Positions 24,216-33,169 of a DNA stretch of 64,000 nucleotides are shown here, piece after piece. The notes beneath the pieces are model-generated. The model was given only the letters and a program-made list of their open reading frames with translations, was not told the DNA's origin and did not search any database. Position 1 is the first letter of the stretch; each line of letters opens with the position of its first letter. The translations under genes and the position numbers were made by a program. Source of the stretch: Acidovorax delafieldii (GTDB taxonomy: Bacteria; Pseudomonadota; Gammaproteobacteria; Burkholderiales; Burkholderiaceae_C); contig NZ_VJWE01000001.1 in NCBI RefSeq assembly GCF_007993815.1, positions 62,001 through 126,000 of the forward strand, given 5' to 3'.

Positions 24216-25370
24216 ATGTCTGATTTAAGTCTTCAACTGCAGCAGGCCGCAAGCCAACTACCAGTTTCGAGCTACTTTGATGATGCGCTGTTCCATCGCG
24301 AGCTGGAGACCATCTTCCAGCGCGGGCCCCGCTATGTGGGGCATCAATTGGCTGTGCCCAACGCGGGCGACTACTACGCACTGCCCCAGGAGGGCGAGGG
24401 CCGCGCGCTGGTGCGCAACGCCCAGGGCGGTATCGAGCTGGTCTCCAACGTCTGCCGCCACCGGCAGGCGGTCATGCTCAAGGGCAAAGGGTCGCTGAAC
24501 ACCCAGCAAAAGGGCAGCGCGGGCGGCAACATCGTGTGCCCACTGCACCGCTGGACGTACAACCCCAAGGGCGAGCTGCTGGGCGCACCGCATTTCGCGC
24601 ACGACCCGTGCCTGAACCTGAACAACTACAAGCTGCGCGAGTGGAACGGCCTGCTGTTTGAAGACAACGGCTACGACGTGGCTGCCGACCTCGCCCAGAT
24701 GGGACCACGCGCCGACCTGGACTTTGACGGCTACGTGCTCGACCACGTGGAGCTGCACGAGTGCAACTACAACTGGAAGACCTTCATCGAGGTCTATCTG
24801 GAGGACTACCACGTGGGCCCCTTCCACCCGGGCCTGGGCAGTTTTGTCACCTGCGACGATCTGCGCTGGGAGTTCGGCAAGAACTACTCCGTGCAGACCG
24901 TGGGTGTAGCCAACCGCCTTGGCAAGGCCGGCAGCCCCGTGTACGAACGCTGGCACGAAGCCTTGCTCGCCTACCGCGAGGGCAAGCCGCCCAAGCATGG
25001 CGCCATCTGGCTCACGCTGTACCCGCACATCATGGTGGAGTGGTATCCGCATGTGCTCACCGTGTCCACGCTGCACCCCATCAGCCCGACCAAAACACTG
25101 AACATGGTGGAGTTCTACTACCCCGAAGAAATCGCTGCGTTCGAGCGCGAGTTCGTCGAGGCGCAGAAGGCCGCCTACATGGAGACCTGCATCGAGGACG
25201 ACGAAATCGGCGAGCGCATGGACGCGGGCCGCAAGGCCCTGATGGCACGCGGCGACAACGAGGTGGGCCCCTACCAAAGCCCCATGGAGGATGGCATGCA
25301 GCACTTCCACGAGTGGTACCGTGAGGCGATGGGCTCGGACACCATCGACCCGGCCACGCCAAAACGCTGA
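24216..25370 (+). CDS. Rieske non-heme iron oxygenase, alpha subunit type
   Basis: 384 residues. The Rieske [2Fe-2S] ligands are Cys80, His82, Cys108 and His111 (VCRHRQAV ... VCPLHRWTY). The mononuclear iron histidines are His199 and His204 (EDYHVGPFHPGL). Enzymes of this family hydroxylate or demethylate aromatic or aliphatic substrates using electrons from a reductase. No reductase, ferredoxin or beta-subunit gene is adjacent, so it probably uses a general electron donor. The substrate is unknown. A structured leader lies upstream. Confidence 0.9.
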   Translation: MSDLSLQLQQAASQLPVSSYFDDALFHRELETIFQRGPRYVGHQLAVPNAGDYYALPQEGEGRALVRNAQGGIELVSNVCRHRQAVMLKGKGSLNTQQKGSAGGNIVCPLHRWTYNPKGELLGAPHFAHDPCLNLNNYKLREWNGLLFEDNGYDVAADLAQMGPRADLDFDGYVLDHVELHECNYNWKTFIEVYLEDYHVGPFHPGLGSFVTCDDLRWEFGKNYSVQTVGVANRLGKAGSPVYERWHEALLAYREGKPPKHGAIWLTLYPHIMVEWYPHVLTVSTLHPISPTKTLNMVEFYYPEEIAAFEREFVEAQKAAYMETCIEDDEIGERMDAGRKALMARGDNEVGPYQSPMEDGMQHFHEWYREAMGSDTIDPATPKR

Positions 25371-25423
25371 ATACGGCGGCAAAACCCTGCCAATCTGCAG
25401 GCCCGCCGTGGTCTGCTCTCATT

Positions 25424-25472
25424 ACAATAGCTGCCAGTGCTTAAAAAATAAGCGCTGGCAGCTATTTTCATT
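25424..25472. repeat. Dispersed repeat, copy 4, forming a terminator-like hairpin
   Basis: AATAGCTGCCAGTGCTT (25426-25442) pairs with AAGCGCTGGCAGCTATT (25450-25466) with one mismatch, followed by a T-rich run. It separates the Rieske oxygenase and DMT genes and is nearly identical to the copy at 50571-50609. Confidence 0.85.
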
Positions 25473-25510
25473 TTTGCGCCCCACGGCGCGCTTCAAAAGA
25501 TCACAACCCG

Positions 25511-26422
25511 ATGCAAGCCCTCTGGATGGTGTTGGCCGCGTTCCTGTTTGCCAGCATGGGCGTGTGCGTCAAGATCGCCTCGGACTTCTTCAACTCCGCT
25601 GAGCTGGTGTGTTACCGGGGCCTCATCGGCATGTTGATTCTCTGGCTGCTGTCACGCTCGCAAAAAGTGACGCTGTCCACGCGGTACCCCGGCATGCACG
25701 CCTGGCGCAGCCTCGTGGGGGTGGCGTCGCTGGGCGCCTGGTTCTACGCCATTGCGCACCTGCCGCTGGCGACCGCCATGACGCTCAACTACATGAGCAG
25801 CGTGTGGATCGCGGCCTTCCTGGTCGGCGGCACGCTGCTGGCCTGGCGACCATCCGCCGCCACGCCCCGGCCTGCGCTGCAAGGCCCGCTGGTGCTGACG
25901 GTGCTCACCGGGTTCGTGGGCGTGGTGCTGATGCTGCGCCCCAGCCTGGACCAGAACCAGGCGTTCGCCGGGATGATTGGCCTCATGTCCGGCTTGTCAG
26001 CCGCATTTGCCTACATGCAGGTGGTGGCGCTGTCGCGCCTGGGCGAGCCTGAGTCGCGCACCGTCTTCTACTTTGCGGTGGGCTCCGCGGTGGCGGGCGG
26101 CTTTGCTATGCTGTTCACCGGCATGTCGGACTGGCCGGGCTGGCAAGCGCTGTGGCTGCTGCCCATCGGGGTGCTGGCGGCTGGCGGGCAACTGTGCATG
26201 ACCAAGGCTTACGCCAGCGCCAAGACCCAGCGCGGCACGCTGGTGGTGGCCAATCTGCAGTATTCGGGCATCGTGTTTGCCGCCGTCTACAGCGTGCTGT
26301 TGTTTGGCGACAAGATCCCGCCCATCGGCTGGATCGGCATGGCCCTCATCGTGGGCAGCGGCATTGTGGCCACCATCTTGCGGGCCCGGGCCGCGCCCGG
26401 CGCACCGGCCGAAGAACACTGA
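25511..26422 (+). CDS. DMT family (EamA) exporter
   Basis: 303 residues with ten membrane helices arranged as two EamA repeats (about 1-145 and 155-295). Such inner-membrane carriers export amino acids, nucleosides or other metabolites; the substrate is unknown. The ATG at 25511 follows directly after the dispersed repeat hairpin, so the promoter is probably within or just after the repeat. The sulfurtransferase gene follows 101 bases on. Confidence 0.9.
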   Translation: MQALWMVLAAFLFASMGVCVKIASDFFNSAELVCYRGLIGMLILWLLSRSQKVTLSTRYPGMHAWRSLVGVASLGAWFYAIAHLPLATAMTLNYMSSVWIAAFLVGGTLLAWRPSAATPRPALQGPLVLTVLTGFVGVVLMLRPSLDQNQAFAGMIGLMSGLSAAFAYMQVVALSRLGEPESRTVFYFAVGSAVAGGFAMLFTGMSDWPGWQALWLLPIGVLAAGGQLCMTKAYASAKTQRGTLVVANLQYSGIVFAAVYSVLLFGDKIPPIGWIGMALIVGSGIVATILRARAAPGAPAEEH

Positions 26423-26523
26423 CCGATACAAAAACCAATGCGCGCAGGCGAGGACAGTCCCCATCGGGATGGCCACAATGGAGGCCTCCCCGCCCAACCG
26501 GTTGCTTTGCACCTGATCTGCCG

Positions 26524-27429
26524 ATGACCACCTACACCACGCTCATCTCCGCCCCCGACCTGCAAGCCCTCATCGCCAGCGGTGCGCCGCTGATGGTGTT
26601 TGACTGCAGCTTCGAACTCATGCAACCGACGGCCGGCGCGCAGCAATATGCGCAAGCCCATATCCCCGGCGCCGTGTACGCCAACCTCGACAATGACCTC
26701 AGCGCCAAGCATGGCGCACCTGGGGCCACCGGCACTGTGACGGCGCAGGAGGCTGACCAGCCCGCATCCGGCGGCCGCCACCCGCTGCCCAGCCGCGAAC
26801 GTTTTGCCATGTGGCTGTCCAGCGTGGGTTTTGCCAACAACATGCAGGCCGTGGTGTACGACCGCCAGGGCGCCAACTACTGCGGCCGCCTGTGGTGGAT
26901 GCTCAAATGGGCAGGCCATGACGCCGTGGCTGTGCTCGACGGCGGACTGCAGGCCTGGCAGGCCGCAGGTGGTGCGGTCCACAGCGGAGAAGAGCCGTCG
27001 CACTTCCAGTCCCACTTTGCACTGAACGAGCCCTTGCGCCAGCTGGCCACGGCCAGCGATGTCCTGGCCCGCCTGCAGCGCCCCGCAGACCAGACCGTGA
27101 TCGATGCCCGCGCCGGCGCCCGCTACCGGGGCGAGGTGGAGCCGCTGGACCCGGTGGCCGGCCACATTACGGGCGCGCTCAACCGCCCCTTTGCCGAGAA
27201 CATCGGTGCCGACGGCCGCTTCAAACCCGCAGCCACGCTGCGCGCAGAGTTCGACGCCCTGCTGGCGGGCCGTGACCCGGCGACCGTGGTGCACCAGTGC
27301 GGCAGCGGTGTGAGCGCCGTCCCCAATCTTCTGGCCATGGAGATTGCCGGCCTGGGGCACACCGCGCTGTTCGCGGGCAGCTGGAGCGAATGGTGTTCAG
27401 ACCCCACGCGCCCAGTCGAAAAAGGATGA
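26524..27429 (+). CDS. Sulfurtransferase (thiosulfate / 3-mercaptopyruvate type), two rhodanese domains
   Basis: 301 residues with tandem rhodanese domains (about 1-150 and 165-300). The catalytic Cys259 lies in HQCGSGVSAVPN, closer to the CGSGVTA loop of mercaptopyruvate sulfurtransferases than to CRKGVTA of thiosulfate types. It transfers sulfur to thiols or cyanide in the cytosol. The N-terminal domain is catalytically inactive, as usual. Its operon status with the exporter is uncertain. Confidence 0.9.
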   Translation: MTTYTTLISAPDLQALIASGAPLMVFDCSFELMQPTAGAQQYAQAHIPGAVYANLDNDLSAKHGAPGATGTVTAQEADQPASGGRHPLPSRERFAMWLSSVGFANNMQAVVYDRQGANYCGRLWWMLKWAGHDAVAVLDGGLQAWQAAGGAVHSGEEPSHFQSHFALNEPLRQLATASDVLARLQRPADQTVIDARAGARYRGEVEPLDPVAGHITGALNRPFAENIGADGRFKPAATLRAEFDALLAGRDPATVVHQCGSGVSAVPNLLAMEIAGLGHTALFAGSWSEWCSDPTRPVEKG

Positions 27430-27451
27430 ACAACGCCCACTGCGGCGTCTA

Positions 27452-27721
27452 AGAGCGTGTTCACGGTCTTTTCAAGGCCGCGCAAGCACCTTGCCGGGAT
27501 GGGATGCAAGGCGCGGTGCGCAGCCAATAGCCCGTGCTATTGGCAAGCCCCGCAACGCCGCAGACCGCCCGGCAAGGCACTTGCCCGAAGGGTTGGAGTG
27601 AAATCGGGCGATTGGACGCCCCGGCCGCTTGCATGGGCATAAGCCCATGCGGCGCATCCGAAGCATCCACTCATCCCGATTGCACTCCAACGCGGCCCTG
27701 AAAAGACCGTGAACACGTTCT
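27452..27721. mobile_element. 270-bp element with 30-bp terminal inverted repeats (MITE-like)
   Basis: The left end at 27452-27481 (reading AGAGCGTGTTCACGGTCTTT...) and the right end at 27692-27721 are inverted copies matching at 28 of 30 bases. Inside are perfect hairpins CCAATAGC/GCTATTGG (27524-27543) and GCATGGGC/GCCCATGC (27631-27650), the pair CTTGCCGGG / CCCGGCAAG, and TTGGAGTG...CACTCCAA. There is no credible protein and no obvious target-site duplication. It lies about 307 bases upstream of flhD. Confidence 0.75.
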
Positions 27722-28027
27722 AGCGAACGCCGCCGGTTGCAAAAGCGCAAAAAAGATGGTTTTGCAGGCGCTATCAAAACCATGAGCAGAATTCGGGGAC
27801 CGGTGCCTGCCAACGCAGCAGATGCACCCCTCTTGAAAGCCAGCAGACGCCTGATCTGCTTGTAGGGCAAATTCCTACACAGCCCACCGCGAAACCAGAC
27901 ACGCGGCACAGCCAAACCCCGACTTAATTTCTGATTGGGGCGGTTTCACAATCCATTTCAACGGATCACGCAAAACCTGCAGTCAGCAGGCCACGCAAGA
28001 CCCGGTACTGGAAAAAAGGAAGCCGCC
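27722..28027 (+). other. flhD upstream region
   Basis: 306 bases between the inverted-repeat element and flhD. It has a partial dispersed-repeat word (GCGCTATCAAAAC, 27769-27781) and a GGAAG ribosome site before the ATG. This is where the flagellar master promoter should lie; I could not pick a convincing -35/-10. Confidence 0.5.
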
Positions 28028-28354
28028 ATGACCAACGAACAAATCCTCGCTGAAATCCGCGAAGCCAACCTCACCTACCTGATGCTGGCCCAAACCCTGA
28101 TCCGTCAGGACAAGGCCGAAGCGGTTTTCCGTCTGGGCATGAACGAGGAGTCTGCCGATATTCTCGCTTCGCTGTCGGCAGCGCAAGTGATGAAACTGGC
28201 CTCCCGCAACACGCTACTTTGCAGCTTCCGCGTGGACGACAACCTGGTGTGGAGCTTGCTGACCAACCACTCGGCCAAGAAGGTGGGCAACGACGCCACC
28301 AACACCCTGCACGCCAACATCCTGATGGCCAGCCGCGTGTCGGAAGTGCTCTGA
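28028..28354 (+). CDS. flhD: Flagellar transcriptional activator FlhD
   Basis: 108 residues matching FlhD (ILAEIREANLTYLMLAQTLIRQDKAEAVFRLGM; SFRVDDNLVWSLLTNH). With FlhC it forms the D4C2 complex that turns on class II flagellar genes. The ATG at 28028 is preceded by AAGGAAGCCGCC. It lies 44 bases before flhC. No other flagellar structural genes are in the window, so the master operon stands alone. Confidence 0.97.
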   Translation: MTNEQILAEIREANLTYLMLAQTLIRQDKAEAVFRLGMNEESADILASLSAAQVMKLASRNTLLCSFRVDDNLVWSLLTNHSAKKVGNDATNTLHANILMASRVSEVL

Positions 28355-28398
28355 AGCACTAGCCCGCAGCGTTGTCCCGTTCTCACCGAAAGCCCGCC

Positions 28399-28962
28399 AT
28401 GTCCTCCACCACCACCGCCGCCGCCAAAGCCCCTGTCAAAAGCGTTCTGAATGAATCCAAGCAGATCGAACGCGCAGCCATGCTGATCCAGATGGGCGCC
28501 CGCATGCAGGTGCTGGAGTCCGAGACCACGCTGTCGTATGAGCGCCTGATCCGCCTGTACAAGGAGATCGCGGGCAAGTCGCCCTCCAAAGGCCAGCTGC
28601 CCTTCTCCACCGACTGGTTCCTGACCTGGCAAGAGAACATCCACAGCTCGCTGTTTTTGAACATCTACGAGTACCTGTCCAAGGGCGTGGACCTGGATTC
28701 GGTGGAGCTGCTGACCAAGGCCTACCGCCTGTACAACGAACAAGTCGCCACGGCCGAGATCGAACCACTGCTGTCCTTCACCCGCGCCTGGCGCCTGGTG
28801 AAATTCGTGGACGCCGGCATGTTGACCCGCACCAAGTGCAGCCAGTGCAGCGGCCAGTTCGTGACCGAGCTGTACGAAAACCGCCATTTCACCTGCGGCC
28901 TGTGCAACCCGCCCGCCCGTGCCGGCAAGAGCAAGACCGCCGGCGCGCTGATGCTGCATTGA
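28399..28962 (+). CDS. flhC: Flagellar transcriptional activator FlhC
   Basis: 187 residues. The zinc site is Cys147, Cys150, Cys166 and Cys169 (KCSQC ... TCGLC), and the core SLFLNIYEYLSKGVDLDSVELLTKAY matches FlhC. It is the DNA-binding partner of FlhD. The ATG at 28399 was chosen over an upstream in-frame ATG because it sits at the family N-terminus; there is a short Thr/Ala-rich lead. A terminator lies about 85 bases after the stop. Confidence 0.97.
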   Translation: MSSTTTAAAKAPVKSVLNESKQIERAAMLIQMGARMQVLESETTLSYERLIRLYKEIAGKSPSKGQLPFSTDWFLTWQENIHSSLFLNIYEYLSKGVDLDSVELLTKAYRLYNEQVATAEIEPLLSFTRAWRLVKFVDAGMLTRTKCSQCSGQFVTELYENRHFTCGLCNPPARAGKSKTAGALMLH

Positions 28963-28984
28963 CACCTTGGCGTGATTTTTGAGC

Positions 28985-29046
28985 GCAAAGCGCCCGATGC
29001 GCTAGTGCATATTGCCGCTCTAGCTATTGATTAGATAGCAAACAAA
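28985..29046. repeat. Dispersed repeat, copy 5
   Basis: The words GATGCGCTAGTGCATATTGCC, TAGCTATTGA and TAGATAGCAAAC are ordered as in copies 1 and 11. It sits between flhC and its terminator. Confidence 0.75.
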
Positions 29047-29047
29047 T

Positions 29048-29070
29048 AAGGCCCTATTCGGGGCCTTTTT
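29048..29070 (+). terminator. Terminator after flhDC
   Basis: The stem AAGGCCC / GGGCCTT with a 6-base loop is followed by TTTTT. Confidence 0.88.
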
Positions 29071-29132
29071 GCTGTCTGCTTTCTGCTGTCTGCCGATGGA
29101 ATGTGGTGCGAGGGAGAACGCCGAGCCACCCA

Positions 29133-29714
29133 TCAACGCCCCGCAAGCAAGGTGCGCACGTTCTCGTCCACGGGCACCGCATAGTTGTGCGCCGCAATCA
29201 CATGGTTGCCCACCGGGTTCACCAGCTTAAGGCTGATGTACACCACCGAGGCCGACACCGCGTACGTGCCCACGACTACGGCCTGCGCGTTCTGCGCCTG
29301 GCTGACCTCCCGCACCTCGCGCGACAGCAGCAACTCGCCCTGTTCGCGGTGCAGCACCAGGTTGTCGCGCAGCTTCACCTCCGTCACGCGCAGCCCACGC
29401 TGCACCATGCGCCCCGCGATCTGCTCCGAAAAGATGCGCCCCAGCCGCGACGACTCGTTGAGCCGGTCCACATTGACCAGGGTGGCCACCAACAGCGGCT
29501 GGCTCGCGTCCAGCGGCGCGTTGAGCAGCAAGGCATCCGTTGCCCGGTCGTTCACCTCGATCAGGTCGGTGCGCGACACGCCACCCGCACTGTTGCCGTA
29601 GTAATAGCTGTGGACCGGGTTGGTCGAGCAGCCCTGCACCGCCAGGGCCGACACCACCACCATGCCCAAGCACCACGCGGACCTGAGCTTGCCGGGATGG
29701 AAACGGCGCATCAT
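29133..29714 (-). CDS. FlgO-like outer-membrane lipoprotein
   Basis: 193 residues. The lipobox is ALAVQGC (Cys29). The body matches the FlgO domain (LLVATLVNVDRLNESSRLGRIFSEQIAGRMVQRGLRVTEVKL ... AVVVGTYAVSASVVYISLKLVN). FlgO in Vibrio is a flagellum-associated outer-membrane lipoprotein, and similar domains occur in non-flagellar lipoproteins. Being next to flhDC (convergent) makes a motility link attractive but unproven. The start overlaps the stop of the upstream lipoprotein gene (ATGA), so the two are co-translated. Confidence 0.85.
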   Translation of the reverse strand: MMRRFHPGKLRSAWCLGMVVVSALAVQGCSTNPVHSYYYGNSAGGVSRTDLIEVNDRATDALLLNAPLDASQPLLVATLVNVDRLNESSRLGRIFSEQIAGRMVQRGLRVTEVKLRDNLVLHREQGELLLSREVREVSQAQNAQAVVVGTYAVSASVVYISLKLVNPVGNHVIAAHNYAVPVDENVRTLLAGR

Positions 29715-30445
29715 GGTGCCACCACCCGCCAGGTTTTAACGGGGGTGGGTGGGGGTGCGGGCACCAAGACCTCTGGCTGGTACAGCGCAGCATCTTCCCG
29801 CTCGATGTAATACAGGTCTGCGGAACCAGCCAAATAACGGTCACGGCTCTTGAGTGTCGTAGTGATCAGAACTTCAGTCCGCGTAGGCCCTCCCGCTGCG
29901 GCACCTTGCGTATACAGATGGGCCATGTCCAATGCCAAGCCCGCTCCCACCCCCAGTGCTGTCGCAACGCCTGGGAGCAAAGTGCGATCCGAATAGTGCA
30001 CCTTCCAGTCACGCCATACCCCCACGCCGGTCCCGATGAGGGTCCCAGCGATCGGGACAGGGAAATTGGGCGGAACACCGGCCAGGTGTTGAACCACCTG
30101 GGTCTGCACCTCCAGCTCCACCGCAGTAGGAACCGTGGAAAGGACAACGCCGCGGTTCAACAAATGCACTGTCAGCAGTTTGAGGAAACCCGCGTTGAAG
30201 CTGGATTTGTCCGCCACCGTCACGTGAATGGGGTACTCGCCTGCAGGCCAGGACGCGATCTTCTCGGCAACTCGCCCAGCCACATCCCCAGCCAGCACAT
30301 CCCAGTGGTGCACGGCGCGGGCCTTTTTCTGGCCAGTAGCAGGATAGTTGTCGGCGCGTGGCACGTCCAGGGTGCCGCAGCCAGCCAGCAGCGTTGCTGC
30401 CAGCAACGGCACAACGGTCGAAATGCGCAGGAGGGAAGATCGCAT
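29711..30445 (-). CDS. Lipoprotein of unknown function
   Basis: 244 residues with a lipobox (LLAGC, Cys23). The mature part mixes beta-rich sequence with a glycine-rich hydrophobic stretch (about 140-165, TALGVGAGLALDMAHL). I do not recognise a domain. It is first of a two-gene unit with the FlgO-like lipoprotein, overlapping by four bases, so both proteins probably act together at the outer membrane. Confidence 0.8.
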   Translation of the reverse strand: MRSSLLRISTVVPLLAATLLAGCGTLDVPRADNYPATGQKKARAVHHWDVLAGDVAGRVAEKIASWPAGEYPIHVTVADKSSFNAGFLKLLTVHLLNRGVVLSTVPTAVELEVQTQVVQHLAGVPPNFPVPIAGTLIGTGVGVWRDWKVHYSDRTLLPGVATALGVGAGLALDMAHLYTQGAAAGGPTRTEVLITTTLKSRDRYLAGSADLYYIEREDAALYQPEVLVPAPPPTPVKTWRVVAP

Positions 30446-30585
30446 GGAGCCATGTTAGTGGCGCCAGCCATCCGTGATCGGCACAACAAAGCCGTCTTTC
30501 CCCACCTTAAGCCGCGATTTCAGCGCTTGGTGACGCCACTACAAGCACTCACAATAGCCGTACACCCAATAAACCCCGGAAGACC

Positions 30586-31833
30586 ATGCACACCAAGAAC
30601 ACGACACAACGCCTCGCGTCCCTGCTGGCCTTGACCGCCGCGCTGGCTGGCTGCGGCGGCGGATCGGACAAAACTGCCACGCCCGCGCCGCCTGCACCGC
30701 CACCTCCGCCTGCTGCGGCCCCCGTCAGCGTGAGTTTCGTGCTGTCCGCCAACAACGTGCTTGAACCCAGCAGCTCGGAGCCTCTGTCCGTCAATGTCTC
30801 TACGAACGGCAGCGCCGCGCCAAACGGCACCGCTGCCACCTTCGCCGTGAACCCCAGCACTGCCGGCACCCTGGCCCCTGTGGCACCCACAACGGTTGGT
30901 GGTGTCGCCAGCACCACCTTGACGGTCAGCAGCCTGCCGCCCACCGCGACATTTCAGGTGACAGCCACTGCCACCAGCAGCGCCAACTCGGCCAGTGACA
31001 GCCTGACGTACTATGTGCGCCCCGCTCACAAGCCGCTGCAGGTGTTGGTCCCCGCCTATTTCACGGCCACCGGTACATCGTCCCCTTGGGCCACGCTGAC
31101 GAGCGGAGCGACCAGCTATCCCGATGTCCAGATCAACGTCATCGCCAGCACCAACAGCGGCATCCTGACAGCTTCCACCAAGGAAGACACCGACCTCACC
31201 ACCGCAGTCAAAGCCTTCAGGGCGGTGTCAGGCACCAGCAACCGCGTGATCGGGTATGTGGCAACCTCATCGAGCAGCGGCGGCACGCTCTCCGTCGCCG
31301 ACGTCAAGGCCACCATCGACAACTACATCAGGCTCTATCCCAAACTGCTTGATGGCTTTTTTCTGGACGGCATGGCCACCGACAGCGCGCGGGTCGCTTA
31401 CTTCCAGGACATCTACAACTACGTCAAGGGATTGACCTCGGGCATGAGTACGGGTGCCAGCGCTCCGGGCACCCCTCTCCTGGTTGGCAATCCTGGCACC
31501 TACCCTGTCCCGGCCTACGCCGCGGTTGCTGACACTCTGGTGACCTACGCAGGCAATTCAGCCGCGTACCAGAACGTGGATCCACAGCCGTCGAGCACCT
31601 GGGTCTATGCCAAGGCCAACACAGCGCAAGCGATGCTGGTGCACTCGGCCAGCACCTGCACCGAGATGCAAGCAGCCGTGAAGAATGCGAACCGCCCACG
31701 CCTGAACACGGGCATGGTGTACGCCACCAACCTGGCTATCGGAGCCCCATGGTCGGCCCTGCCCACCTACTGGCCACAGTTGCTGGGCACCGTAGATGCC
31801 CTCAACAAGGAACGCACCTTGCCGCTCTGCTGA
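30586..31833 (+). CDS. Spherulation-specific family 4 (spherulin-4-like) lipoprotein
   Basis: 415 residues. The lipobox is ALAGC (Cys23), followed by a Pro/Ala linker (32-45) and an Ig-like beta domain (about 48-145). A spherulin-4 / GH114-like TIM-barrel domain (about 150-410) starts at LQVLVPAYF and includes VIGYVATSSSSGG and YPKLLDGFFLDGMATD. In relatives the barrel motif ends FLDE; here the Glu is Gly, so a catalytic acid may be missing. The related PelA hydrolase domain acts on exopolysaccharide. The gene stands alone. Confidence 0.82.
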   Translation: MHTKNTTQRLASLLALTAALAGCGGGSDKTATPAPPAPPPPPAAAPVSVSFVLSANNVLEPSSSEPLSVNVSTNGSAAPNGTAATFAVNPSTAGTLAPVAPTTVGGVASTTLTVSSLPPTATFQVTATATSSANSASDSLTYYVRPAHKPLQVLVPAYFTATGTSSPWATLTSGATSYPDVQINVIASTNSGILTASTKEDTDLTTAVKAFRAVSGTSNRVIGYVATSSSSGGTLSVADVKATIDNYIRLYPKLLDGFFLDGMATDSARVAYFQDIYNYVKGLTSGMSTGASAPGTPLLVGNPGTYPVPAYAAVADTLVTYAGNSAAYQNVDPQPSSTWVYAKANTAQAMLVHSASTCTEMQAAVKNANRPRLNTGMVYATNLAIGAPWSALPTYWPQLLGTVDALNKERTLPLC

Positions 31834-31906
31834 GGACCGTGGGCCATGCCGTACCAAGCGCTGAACGCCTACATGCATTGTTTGTAGGCCCCCTCACAAT
31901 CGGCGC

Positions 31907-33169
31907 ATGACGACTGAGCCCACTTCCACGCCCTCCTCGCAAACTCCCCTGGAGGAGGGGCAAGCAACAGCCGCGTCGGCAGCAGACGCTGCACCCCGCC
32001 AGGACTCCGATGCCCCTGAAATAGCAGGGTACGCCCCGGCAGCCGGTCCGGCGTCCCACGCAGCCCCTCTCATGCTCCACATGCCCGTGGACGTGCGCAA
32101 CCTCTCCCTCGCGTTGCTGGCACTGTTCGCCAGCGTCGCGCTGCTGCACTGGGCCAGTGCGGTGTTCATCCCGATCATGCTGAGCTTGTTGCTGACCATT
32201 GCGCTGCGGCCAGCGGTGGAGATGATGGCCCGGCGGCATGTGCCGCGGGCGCTGGGGGCGGGCTTGTTGCTGGTGGCCATCGTCGCCGGGCTGGCCAGCA
32301 CGGCCTGGTCGCTCAGCGACGGGGCGGCCCAACTGGTGGACTCGGTCCCTGTCGCCGCCAAGAAGGTCCGCGACAACCTCAAGGCACGCGCGGGTGGCAG
32401 CAGTCCGCTGGACACTGTGCAGAAGGCGGCCACCCAGATCGAGCAGGCCGCCAACGAAAACAGCGCCGCCAGCGCAGCGCCCCGCCGGGGCGTGCAGCGG
32501 GTGATCGTGGAGCGCCCGCCCTTCAACATCCGCGACTACCTGTGGAGCGGCACCATGGGCCTGATGTCGGCGCTGGGGCAGCTGATGGTGGTGGTGTTCC
32601 TGACCTACTTCGCCCTCGCCTCGGGCAACCTGTTTCGCGACAAGCTGCTGCGCATTGCGGGCACCAGCCTGGAGCGGCGCAAGGTCACCATCCATGTGCT
32701 GCAGGACATCACCCAGCAGATACAGCGTTATCTGCTGCTGCAGGTGTTCACCAGCGTGCTGGTCGGCCTGGCCACCGGCGCGGCCTATTGGGCATTGGGG
32801 CTGGAAAACGCCGCCGTATGGGGGGTGGTGGCCGCCGTGCTCAACCTCGCGCCATACATCGGCTCGGCGCTGGTCACGGGGGCCTCGGCCCTGGTGGCTT
32901 TCTTGCAGTTTGGCACGCTCGACATGGCCATGGCCATTGGCGGTGCCTCGCTGGTCATCCACACGCTGATCGGCAACCTGCTGACCCCCTGGCTCACCAG
33001 CCGCACCAGCAGCATGAGCCCCGTGGCCGTGTTCATCAGCGTGCTGGCCTGGGGCTGGCTGTGGGGCCTGTGGGGACTGCTGCTGGGCATCCCGGTGATG
33101 ATGGCCGTGAAGGCCGTGTGCGACCGGGTGGAAGACCTGAAGGCCGTGGGCGAGTTGCTGGGCGACTGA
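31907..33169 (+). CDS. AI-2E family transporter (PerM-type)
   Basis: 420 residues. A hydrophilic, Pro/Ala-rich N-terminus (1-60) precedes about eight membrane helices with the family core (PPFNIRDYLWSGTMGLMSALGQLMVVVFLTYFALASG; GVVAAVLNLAPYIGSALVTG). Family members include the TqsA autoinducer exporter and sodium/proton antiporters, so the substrate is open. The loop at 170-200 is charged. No neighbour clarifies its role. Confidence 0.9.
   Translation: MTTEPTSTPSSQTPLEEGQATAASAADAAPRQDSDAPEIAGYAPAAGPASHAAPLMLHMPVDVRNLSLALLALFASVALLHWASAVFIPIMLSLLLTIALRPAVEMMARRHVPRALGAGLLLVAIVAGLASTAWSLSDGAAQLVDSVPVAAKKVRDNLKARAGGSSPLDTVQKAATQIEQAANENSAASAAPRRGVQRVIVERPPFNIRDYLWSGTMGLMSALGQLMVVVFLTYFALASGNLFRDKLLRIAGTSLERRKVTIHVLQDITQQIQRYLLLQVFTSVLVGLATGAAYWALGLENAAVWGVVAAVLNLAPYIGSALVTGASALVAFLQFGTLDMAMAIGGASLVIHTLIGNLLTPWLTSRTSSMSPVAVFISVLAWGWLWGLWGLLLGIPVMMAVKAVCDRVEDLKAVGELLGD

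Noticed and set aside
27452-27721. CRISPR array or tRNA-like RNA in the structured element
   Set aside because: Hairpins are distinct, with no regularly spaced direct repeats and no cloverleaf.
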